Assembly: GCA_973895155.1 (NCBI GenBank)
Contig: OZ316898.1
Location: 7,998,001-8,062,000, forward strand
Direction of reading: 5' to 3'
Origin: Marsupella aquatica
Taxonomy: Eukaryota; Marchantiophyta
DNA length: 64,000 nt
The notes under the pieces were generated by a model that saw only the letters and a program-made list of their open reading frames with translations, was not told where the DNA came from and did no database searches. Each line of letters begins with the position of its first letter. Position 1 is the first letter of the stretch. Of this stretch, positions 34,016 to 43,945 are shown one piece after another. The translations under genes and the position numbers were made by a program.

Positions 34016-34117
34016 GATTAGGAAAAATTAGGCCATATATAAAGCAATTTTCAAAAAAATGGACTCAAAAAACAATTAGGTTGGTTTATACATGGGGTTT
34101 TATTACCCTTTTATATT

Positions 34118-35150
34118 TGTTAGCATGAAACCCAAATTAAGGTGAGTGTCATGCAAGAAAAAACCACATTATAACCTTTGGGAAAATTGTAATAGGTACC
34201 CTATGTTCTAAGTGAGGTTAGATTATTACCTGAATGAGACCTGGGCTCAACAGTGCCTATAGGCCACGTGGCTTTTGGAACATTTGCCAAATCTAGAAGT
34301 AGGAGGAAAATACTGGAAACAAAATGTAAGTTTGGATGGTAATTAGCAGTCGTCAAGTTGTGGAACCTTAGACATTTATCCATACATATCATGGCACAAC
34401 AAAGAAGGGCAAGCATAAAAATCTGTACTAACAACATTGACTGTATACATGATGTTATACCTTTTAGATGCCTGGGTTCCCAAAATGCATATGCATTAGA
34501 GGTAGTAGTGCTGGCCCTGCGTTGTATCATGATTCCATGGGTTTTCCCCTCAATTGTTAGCATAAAACCCTAAACCCTAAACCCTTATCCCCCCTTGAGT
34601 GAAAGGTGAGTGTCATGCAATAAAAACCCACCCTAGACCCCTGGGAAAACTCTAAAGGCCTAAGCCCATAATGAAGTTGGACAATTACCTGAATGAGATC
34701 CGGACTCAATAGTGCCTGTAGGTCGTGTGGCTCAATGAACATGAGCTGAATCTAGAAGCAAGAGGAAAATATTGGAAACAAAAAGTAAGTTTGGATAGCC
34801 ATTAGCTTCTCTCAAGTTGTAGACCCCCAAACATGTACATATAGATATTCTTGCACAACAAAGAAGGGCAAGGTTTATGAACAATCTCTTTATCAAACCC
34901 TGCTAACACACATGTTTAAATATACCTTTTAGATGTTCGGGTTCCCACAATGCATATGCATTAGACAAAAGTTGAGGAAGTAGTGATGGTCCTGCTCTGG
35001 ATCATGATTACATGGGCTTTCCCTCAATTGTTAGCATAAAAACCAAAACCTCATCCTGCTTCAAGTGAAAGGTGAGTGTCATGCAATAAAAACCCACCTA
35101 GACCCTTGGGAACTCTAAAAGCGTAAGCCAATGAAATTAGCAAAAACCTA
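34118..35150. repeat. large tandem array, about 437-474 bp unit, three copies (last one partial)
   Basis: The landmark tgttagcat recurs at 34118, 34555 and 35029. It is followed each time by aaggtgagtgtcatgcaa and later by gaatgaga.c.ggactcaa, aatctagaag.a.gaggaaaat and acaacaaagaagggcaag. The units are moderately diverged and non-coding. The stretch onward to about 35640 is C-rich, low in complexity and without a gene. Confidence 0.85.
34564..34587 (+). repeat. interstitial plant telomere-type repeat (AAACCCT)n
   Basis: Three consecutive AAACCCT-type units sit in the second copy of the 0.45-kb array. This supports a plant origin for the window. Confidence 0.85.
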
Positions 35151-35639
35151 AATGGTCAATTCCCTTCAACCATCCTATGCTTCTCTCTACCATAATTATA
35201 TGCCACCCCTCTTGGTTACCCTCCTAAGATACCATAAAAGTAACCCAAAATACTATAAAACTGAAACCTCTCTTTCCAACCCTCCTAAGTTGGCCTAAAA
35301 CCCAAAACCCAAAACATAAAACCCGTCCTAGCTCTTACCCTCCAATACATATAACCCCAACCTTCATAAATAAAACCCCTTGCAAACCCAAAACATAAAA
35401 CCCCTCGTATCTAAGCCAATCTAAGCCCAACCTTCACAAAAGAAACCCTCCCCTAACCAGGCCAAACCCCCTCCTCTTACCCTCCAATATAACTCCTTCA
35501 ATCCTTATCTGATCACATCCCACTAAAATGCAACATAATCCTCTACTTCTACCCCATTTAATGTTCATAAGCCCCCTTAGTATCCCTAACAACACATCAA
35601 ATACGCATGCAAGACGGGGGTTATGGCAAAACCAAATAG

Positions 35640-35745
35640 CAAAGGCGTTTGCGAATCCTATAGCTTCGCAAAGATAGCATTTGCAAAGCTTTTTGCGAAG
35701 GCAGATGCATCACAAACTGCGATGCAAAACAAATCGCAAAGCCTA
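35640..35745. repeat. GCGA-core motif cluster, left
   Basis: At least six occurrences of tttgcgaa, ttcgcaaa, gcgatg or tcgcaaag in both orientations lie within about 100 bp, just upstream of the accessory ORF. Confidence 0.7.
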
Positions 35746-35750
35746 ATATT

Positions 35751-37910
35751 TTGAATCCTTATGGATTGCTGAGCGTGGACAAGGCGGATTCAGTTAATTC
35801 AGGCCCGAGGAGAGCGACAAGGGCAAGGGCGGAGCGATGGCGAGCGGAGAGGGGACTGGTGGTGATGGAGGAGCTTTTGGCAGCAATGGAGGCAACCGAG
35901 AGGGGGGGATCAATTGAAGGCGATTGTGGATGAGCATTTTTTGGTTGCACAATTGAGTCAAATTGATTTCAGCAGTCCAGCAGGGCTGGCATCATTGAGT
36001 GCCCTTCTGGGCCAAGCCTTGCAAGCAGGTCTCATTGCAGGGCAAGCAGCAGTAGAGGAGGATGCAAGGAAGGCAGTAGAGCAGGCGGCTGCTGAGAGGA
36101 AGCGAAAGAGGGATGAGAGAGCTCAGGCTGGAGTGCTCTTGCCTCAAGCATTGGAAAAGAAGAGGAGGAAAGATGAGAGAGACTTGATCAGGAAATAGAG
36201 GGAGGAGCAAAGAAAGAAGGAGGTAGCAAGGAGGAAGCTGCCTTTGATTACTTTAGAGGATGAGGGGATTCCCACCGAGCTTGCTTACAATGGGGCCAAG
36301 AGCACAATCAGGCACATTGTATCCACAAATTTTGCAAGAGGAGTCGACTGGGGCACTCGCTCAAAGGCAGAGCAGAAGCGAGTCATCAATCAGGTGAAAG
36401 ATGCATTTCAAAATGGAGGAGAGATGGATTCACAGTGGCTTGCTGACAAAATTTCAAACTCCATGTCACAAGCTAGATACCATGATAGAATGAAGATCAG
36501 GTCTCACCTTAGAGATTTGGAGGAGTATAGGAATTTGCAGAGGCCGCTGCAACTCTCAGAAGATATCTGGCATGCCTTCTACTAGACAGAGGTGAAGTTG
36601 AAAGCAGCCAGGCTCCTCAATGATTTCACAGAGAAGCTGGCAAAGGCTTGAAGGGCAAAGGAGGCCAGGAAGTCTGACCGGGACCTGAAGGTGATGGAGC
36701 AGAAGGTAGCCCAGCTCCAGCAGGTTGTAGCAGAAGTAGGCAATCCACCCAACAAGTTCCTAAAGGCAGCTGAGCGAGTCCGAGACAAGCCCAACGTCAC
36801 CCACAGGTTGGGTCAAGGTGGCCTCCCCGGCCTCAAAGCAGCATTCGTGAGTGCACCTCCCTCTCCTCCCTTGAATTCTTGCTACTCCAATTCCTATTCC
36901 AACACACTTGCAATGAGCCAACTCTTTCTTGCATTTCCACCAAGTAGTTACAATTAGACTTGTTGTGTCAGATTAGGTCACGTACAGTTGCTTCCCTCTC
37001 AGGTTTTTTCCATGACAAAGTTTGCGATGCATTTGCGATGTGGGTAGCTTCGCAAATCCTTCGCAAATCTTATTATGCCCTTTTTTTGCTTACATTTGCA
37101 AAGGCATTGCGAAGACGTTCACATCACAACCAGCTTTCCAAATGTAATTGTCCTTATGATTGCAAAGCTGACGCCTTCGCAAAATTTCAAAAATTTCCGG
37201 TTGTTTAAGTGTTCTTTGAGGGTCTTCCCCATATATGCCACCCTCCATAAACCCAAAACCTTGATGCCCCACCCCACCAGCCCCAACAAACCCCCTAATT
37301 TTTAGAAGCCATGTGAATCGGGTTATGGGTTGGTGTTAACCCAATTGTGCTGGTTTTGTTTTGGCTTAGTACAAGAGGTACAAGAGGAAGATTACGGCGA
37401 CTGAGATGGAGGTGGGCCAGAAACATGGGAAGGAGCATCTCTCTCAGCAAGTTGATGAATTATTGGTGGGCATTTTTAGGTTATTACATTCATTGCAATT
37501 TTGAATGAATATCTCTTTTGTTCACACTTGTAAAGAATATGAGACTAACAGACACCCTGGTTTGCTAATGGAAGCAGGGAGGGGAGGATGGTGACTCCCA
37601 TACCGAGGGTGGCACCGATAGTAGTGATGAGGATGTGGAGGGTACAGGGGAGGGGAGCACAACTCCTGCTACTCAAGCCAGACCAACTAGCACTGGAGAC
37701 CAGTCATTTGCATCAGCACGTTCTAGTGGTGCTGGGGGTGATAGTGCGGCAAGCCAGGGCGGTGGAGGTGGGGATGAGGATGAAGAGGAGGGTGACCAAG
37801 AGGAGGAGGAAGTCCAGGTTGCACCCCCCCAAGAGCACGCAACGGCAAGGAGAAGGCCAAGGGGAAGAAGGCGAGGAGGGGCAGGAACACTCCTTTCTAG
37901 CTCTATGTAG
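35751..37910 (+). pseudogene. decayed transposon accessory ORF (putative DNA-binding protein)
   Basis: Open pieces at 35751-35933, 35914-36198, 36244-36585, 36691-36957 and 37635-37910 read as one protein broken by stops and frame shifts. They contain an Ala/Glu-rich helix, a basic Lys/Arg stretch (ERKRKRDERAQ), a central region with VDWGTRSKAEQKRVINQVKDAF, a coiled-coil-like segment (KVAQLQQVVAEVG) and a Gly/Glu-rich, basic C terminus. A gap with intron-like borders lies between about 36870 and 37370. The layout recalls the second ORF of CACTA elements (Transposase_24-like), but I do not recognise the family with certainty. Confidence 0.4.
36995..37200. repeat. GCGA-core motif cluster, middle
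   Basis: About seven occurrences of tttgcgatg, cttcgcaaatc, attgcgaag and ttcgcaaaa lie inside the presumed intron of the accessory ORF. Confidence 0.7.
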
Positions 37911-38164
37911 AGAGGTTGTAGCTAGAGCACTTATATGTACCCTATAGTACATCGAGTTCACATGTATAGCGATTAGCATGCATGGCCGTGGCACTTTACC
38001 TAAGGGTTTTACCCTTCCATTTTGTAACTTTTGTACTTTTTCAGTAATGCCATTTTAATTGCGACAGACTGGGTCAACATCACTTTCCTCCCTCATTCAA
38101 AACCCATGAATGGTCTCCCTCACCCTCACCCTAACCCAAATACACAAAAACCCATAAAAAATAC

Positions 38165-38690
38165 ATTTTGCGAAGCTTTTGAGAACCAACCCCCATCTCA
38201 AAGAGCCACGGCGAACGTATCGCAACAATTTCGAGAACAAAAGCATCACAACGCTTGCGATATTGTCTTACTCACAACCCTAGCGAAGACTACCTCTCCA
38301 CACGTTTGGGAGTTAAATGCCTTTGCAACAAAGTGGTCATCCAATTTTTGCAATATCTTGTGAGGTAGTTTGCATCGCAAGTTATAGAAAAATTTAACAT
38401 CGGAAATTGCGATATGGGTGTTATCGCAACATGAGCGATCTATTTGTTCTCGCAAAATAATGACATTCATCGTTTCTCAATATTTGCTAGGACAATGTCG
38501 TCGCAACGTTGCGGAGATTTTGCGAGGTATTTAGAATTGCAAGTTGCGAAGTAGTTGCGAATGGCCGTTTGCGAAGGATTTAAGATGGGAAGTAGCGAAG
38601 ACATTGCGATGTGAGTAAGTTCGCAAAGTGGGTATTTTGGATTTTGTTTACTTTGTATGATGCGAAGGGTGGCGGTTCGCAAAAGAGGTG
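38165..38690. repeat. GCGA-core motif cluster, right (densest)
   Basis: More than fifteen copies of ttgcga(a/t)g, tcgcaa or close variants occur in both orientations over about 500 bp downstream of the accessory ORF. Dense short motifs near element ends are typical of CACTA subterminal regions, where they bind an element-encoded protein. Confidence 0.75.
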
Positions 38691-39269
38691 CATAGTGTTG
38701 TAGTGGTAGGGGAAGTAAGAAAGAGACAAGTAGTAGTCTTGCAGTTCTTGCCCCGGTTCTCAAAAACCAATCTACCATAGGATTTTCTCATAGAGGAAAG
38801 TCCCGAGGAAAGCCTCCTCCAACTAGAATCCAAACTGTGATACCTGCTACTCCAAGTACTCCTACAAGTGTGAAGAGAAGATCTACCGGACTATGTAATG
38901 AATAGGTCTTTAGAAGGTTTGCATTGGGAGATTGGTTCTACTTGATCCTAGTCTTGCAAAATGTTGAGTTGTTTCTGTTTCTCATTCTAGTCTTCTTAGA
39001 AATAAGTAACATTCAACCCCACATTCAACCTTATCTTTGTAGCCAGTGCGAATGTAACCAATTTTACAAAGATCTTATTACTATAAGATAATTGCCAATG
39101 AATAATACAAGTTAGATATAGTCTTCTAGGTTACAATAATTATGCATGATCATTATATTCATGCGGTTGTGAATGGACTATATTTAATGTGATGATTGCA
39201 TTTAATTAATGTGAATGCAATCATTTGAATGATCCTAAAGTTGGTTTGACTTAGAATTTTATTATGACT
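38691..39269. other. non-coding, nothing recognised
   Basis: AT-rich stretch without an open frame of note. It probably covers the unresolved border between two transposon remnants. Confidence 0.4.
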
Positions 39270-40600
39270 CTTTTCATGAACAATTGTGTCAATTTGGAGG
39301 TTTTTTTTTTAATAATTTTTTACAAGCCAACTTTTTCACTCTTATAATTCCATATAAAAACATGACAAGCCAGTCTCTAAGGCCTTATAATTATGGAGAC
39401 CCCTGCCTATTATACAAGAGTTGCATACCCGGGTCTACAAGTTGTCTTAGCCCCCGGGTACATTGCTTTCATCTCAGTGGCTTCATCGACAACTCAGTCT
39501 TCCTATTTCTCAGGGCGGGTTTGGGCTTACTTCGATTGAGCACCTTGCAACTTTGGCCTTTTTGGGCGCGTGGGCGGTCGTCTTCTCATTGTTGGCAGAT
39601 CATTTCCTTACTAAGGATCGACCTTTTTTACTTTTGTCTCTCATGGAGGTAGAGGACGGTTCCCTCCCATTTTAGGTTCATTTGTGCGCAGCGCGATCAT
39701 CATTACCACATCCATGCTGCATTACCTTAATTTCAGGAGTTTTTATCCTTGGACCTCATCCGTCTTAAGGCAGACCTTGCTGGGCGTAGGCACACTTTCA
39801 CCCTCTCCAGCATCTTCACCGAGGCACCTGACACGGACCGAGCTTGGATTCTTTCTTCCGGAGGGAAGGGCGCTGGGGGTTGGCTTCAGGCCAATCCAGT
39901 CGTTCCTCATTTGCGGATGTCTTCAACGGAGTTCTCGACAACCATGTATCTTCGTATGGGGCTGCCCCACCCACTTCTTGTTGGTTTACCTCCCTCTTGC
40001 ATTTGTGGGAAGCCTTGTGATGCCACAAATGTCCATTTTTGTTGGTGCAATTTGGGCGGCGAAACCATTTTTGTTCACGATGCTACGAGAGATGCGACTG
40101 CTCAGGTTCTCTTTGGCTCTTTGGTCAGCGTACGGCGGGAGATGGTGCTTGAGTTACCTGGTCCTCCATCACAGCGGTTACGGGTGGATCTTAAGTACTA
40201 TGGTCTGTGAGGGTCAACGTACTTTGGCAGATATAGTAGTGGCAAACCCATTGCGCCAAGACATCATTGGGTCAGCGGCAACAACGGCAGGGGCAGCGGC
40301 ATCACGAGTGGCAACAACAAAGGAGGCCAAATATGTTGCCTGAGCTTCATCTGATAGCTTTCTCCCCCTTGCTCTTGAGATATTTGGGCATCCCCACCAT
40401 CAATTCGACGGGATTCTTCGACATGCTGCTCAGGATGTTCATGGTCGGATGGGTCCCACCGAACCCCCGCTATCTGTTTTGACCACGCACTTTTGCCAAT
40501 GCATTTCAGTCACCTTACAGCGTGCTCAAGCTCGGGCCATCCATCGTCGATCTCTGACAGTGGGTGCTAGTGTGCCTCCGCAGCGGCTAGCCCCCCTAGA
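39270..40600 (+). pseudogene. LINE-like (non-LTR) retroelement remnant, reverse transcriptase C-terminal part
   Basis: In shifting frames on the plus strand, 39463-39675 carries QLSLPISQGGFGLTSIEHLA..AFLGAWA, a motif found just after the reverse transcriptase of many LINE-like elements. 39749-40210 carries YLRMGLPHPLL..LPPSCICGKPCD...HFCWC, a terminal Cys/His motif, followed by HDATRDATAQVL. The frame around 40380-40530 continues with ALEIFGHPHHQFD and LQRAQARAIHRRSL. The catalytic reverse transcriptase box is absent and stops interrupt the reading, so this is a 5'-truncated, dead copy. Confidence 0.6.
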
Positions 40601-41107
40601 GGACATTTCAGTCCCACTTGCCGATTTAGTTTCGACACTTGATGTAGACCTTGGTCCATTTGTGGTTGTTTTAGTTCCCCTTTCTTGGTTCTTAGAGGTT
40701 TCCTTTCGCTCACTTCTTTCTCATTTGGTTTGCCCACCTGGGACCTCTTTTGGTTATTCTTTTGTACTCTGTTTGGCCAGTTTTTGTAAAAAGTTTGTGT
40801 GTATATATATTAAAGTGTTCAATATTTAAAAAAAATTGAGGTTGGAAAGCTTTTGATCATAGCAACATGATAATTTTCATCCAAGTTTGATTTTCTTTCA
40901 TGGAATGTGAAAGGTAAAATTTTATTGTACTTTGACAAAAAACTATATAATTTAATGTGTTGTATGCGGGGCTATGACTATGTCATTTTTCAAGACTAAA
41001 ATAAAACCTCTTTTTTTGTTGACTAAATTGCAAAATTGAAATGTAAGTTTCTCTATATAAGGGTCAGTTTTCTCTATGAGATTTTATTTTCTGGGGAAAG
41101 CCAAATT

Positions 41108-41443
41108 TGTTAGATATTGCTCTAGTCTTGTGACTCATGAGCTAACCACAGTTAGTCTAACTCGGGTTAGGACTTAGCTAGGCAGTGCTGTTGTGCATAT
41201 AGCCAGGGCTGATGCCAGACCCTGGTAGAACTTAGGCTCATTGTTACGGAGCTAGTTGAGAGATAGAGAGAGCTTGTGCTATGGATGCTTGGTATGACCG
41301 TTCGGTCTAGAGTGCAGTAAAGCTCTTGTGTGTTTCCGTGGACGCAGCCTCATGTGGAGGTAAACCATGTATCTCTCTGTGTCGACTCTTGTGCGTTGGA
41401 TGGTTCATGGGCTTGCCGTTGCAAATGTCGTCTATGTTTAACA
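41108..41443 (+). mobile_element. solo LTR, copia-like
   Basis: A 336-bp block begins tgttagatattg and ends gtttaaca, giving the TGTTA...TAACA inverted ends of a copia LTR. The five bases before it (aaatt) and after it (agatt) match at four of five positions, as an aged target-site duplication would. No internal retroelement sequence adjoins it. It is a different family from the LTR at 30531. Confidence 0.65.
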
Positions 41444-43294
41444 AGATTTATTATGGGGGATTGAAATTCTACAATCAAGAACTATAATAAAGAGTTGCAC
41501 CCTTCTTTGAAGTGGTCGTCATTTGAATTTGCAGTTTATGTGTCAGAAAACATCTAAAGAAACTTAGTATAGAAGAAATAAATTAACCAAACCCTGCAAA
41601 AAGGTAACCCCGCAAAACAAGTACAAACAATCCTATCTATTCTTCCCTCGATACTTCCCTATAGTAGGCCAATGGATTCCCCCCTCTATCCTCCCATTGT
41701 CCTTGCAAGTACATACCCTTTCATAATGTATTTTTCAGGACAAGCCCAATCCCTGATCTCTCTCAATTCTTCTCTATACAATCTGGACTTGCCCCTCCAC
41801 TTGGTACTTGCTCCAAGAAAACAAATACACTAAAAAAATTGGATATGTTTTTAAATGAAATGGCAACACATTGAGGACAATAACTAAAGCTTCATGATGT
41901 GCAATTTCTTCACATTTTAAAAGGTTTACAAGGAATTAAAAAATGAAAAATACAAAGAGAAAAATCATTCTTAACTGGTGATAGTTTGCGACACATTTGC
42001 CATTTTTGTTGTTGTTTGGTGTTTGTACTCTTTGGGCCTCTTTTACTTTGGGTTCACTCTACTTTGTTTATTCCTTCTGTACAAACTATGGTTTTTCTTC
42101 TTGCATTTTCCCTAAGATAACAATAACTCCCCCACCTCCCCATTTATTGCCGAGGGAGCTGGCATTTAACGCTCCTCCCCAGCATTGATTGCACCAGCTG
42201 ACATTAATTGCTGATTGCATTCTCTAGTACGAACAATTCACTCGTGTGTTATTCGCCTCTCAAATTGTACCAACTACTGTACAATAATGCACATCCTCAA
42301 CGGGCTCCTCGATCAATATCTCCATCTCTGAGAGATGTACTGCTCAACTGGCTACTAGATCGATATCTGCACCTCTAGAATGGATTGCCTCCATGCCTCA
42401 ATGGCCCGGGCTCAATGGGCTACTCGATCGATATCTGAGATATCTGCACCTGACTTGATCAATGATAACTGGTAGCTATATTAACAGTGGTGTCACTAGC
42501 CAACCAGTTATTATTCTCGGACAACTTCTACCCTTAAGAGAAATCTACTGAATTCAGCTTCCCCTTGTTATTCACGGTTGTGTCCTGTGGTTCTTGCTCG
42601 AATCGACGACTACACTGAGTCACCTTCGATTTCCGCTTTTGATTTTGGCTAAATGTTCTTTGAACAGGATTCGCCCAGGAGTCGCGTAGCTGGCTACCGG
42701 TGAGACAATTTAGCAGGATTGATCAACTGAGGAAGAGAACCAGCTTGACTACGCACTGATGCCATCACTGTCGTCGGTACCACTCTCCTCGACGATTCAG
42801 GTATCATGTTTTGTGTGCCTTTCACAGTCTATCAACTTAGAAATTCTTCGAGAGTTCTGTGGTAATTGTAGCAAGTGAAATCGACCTCCAGGAACTTCAC
42901 TTTTAGACTAGCTGCAATCTGCGTAAAGACTCCCAAATCCTGTGAAGCACGATGCTCCCGTGTCTCGCCATCGATGCTGCATACTGCATACCAGACATTG
43001 CTCATGAACTCGGAATCTAACGTTCGCCTGTTTTGCGCATTTTGCAACGTTTTACAGCTATTCGCAGCTACTTCTACAGAATACTTACAAGACCTGAGAA
43101 ATTCACTTCGCAATTCAGTCCTACAAAGAATTCTCCAAAGCTGATGTTGGTTTTATCCCAATGTGGGCAAAGTCCCAATGCTTCTTTCCAAGAGCACTTG
43201 GCGTTTAGGACGGGGCCGTCAAGGACGCAAGCCACAAATCCAATTGCTTTTGCGACTCTGTGTCACAGAAAACATGGCAATCGATTAGAGGTGT
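41444..43294. other. intergenic, no gene seen
   Basis: No frame with a recognisable domain. A degenerate repeat of about 50-65 bp with the core ggctact.gatcgatatctg.acct lies at about 42298-42465 (three units). Confidence 0.5.
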
Positions 43295-43945
43295 TCAACT
43301 TGTATTAACTGCGGACCAGCTTTCACCTTGTCTACATGTATCTGCAGAAGGAAAGAGTGCGAATCGGTCACGAATTGGAATGGATCGAAACAAACCTGCA
43401 TCCGTGTGATTGGATATGTTAGCATGGAGTGTTGCCCATGACGGGGTTTTGGAGTCCTTGCGTTCGCTGAGGCCGGTGGAATTGGAGGAATATTCCGAGG
43501 CAGACAAACGGTAGCTTGGAACCAGAACACCGAAACTTTCTACCACTTCATTCCCAGAGAAATCTTGTGGGTGAGGCTCAAACCATCCCACCGACCAATC
43601 CGATGCATCAGAATCAGAGCCAGACATGGAGCATCCGTCCGAAGGAACAATAACAATGTCAAATTCGCCGTCGGTCTTCTTCTCATGCCAGCTCCTGCTT
43701 CGAGTTCTTCCCCTACCTCCTCCTCGCCTAGGCGCCTCACTCAATCCGGGCAATCGCCCAGGTACGGTGGCTGTCTCCTCGTTCAATCTACACACAACAT
43801 TCTCTGTTGCACTAGTGCTGTTATTACTGTGCGTCCTCAATTCGTGTCCAGTTGGCTGAATTGAGGAAAACACAGCAGCCTCCTTAGCAACGCCGTTCGG
43901 CTTCCTCCACATCCCGCCCGCCATAGCCATGGTAGCAGTCGCCAT
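43295..43945 (-). CDS. small uncharacterised protein, probably plant-specific
   Basis: The frame encodes 216 aa. A basic, Arg/Gly-rich stretch (PRRGGGRGRTRSRS) at about 73-85 is followed by a more ordered segment, DIVIVPSDG.S.SGSDSDASDWSVGWFEPHPQDF, then FGVLVPSY and a Ser-rich tail. The DSDWSVGWFEPH...FxVLVPSY pattern recalls uncharacterised plant proteins, but I cannot name a family and no function is inferred. The ATG lies in tagccATGgtag... context, with upstream sequence rich in GAGGAAGC repeats. Near the C terminus a 54-nt GT...AG segment (about 43343-43396) could be removed without changing frame. No signal peptide or membrane segment is seen. Confidence 0.6.
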   Translation of the reverse strand: MATATMAMAGGMWRKPNGVAKEAAVFSSIQPTGHELRTHSNNSTSATENVVCRLNEETATVPGRLPGLSEAPRRGGGRGRTRSRSWHEKKTDGEFDIVIVPSDGCSMSGSDSDASDWSVGWFEPHPQDFSGNEVVESFGVLVPSYRLSASEYSSNSTGLSERKDSKTPSWATLHANISNHTDAGLFRSIPIRDRFALFPSADTCRQGESWSAVNTS

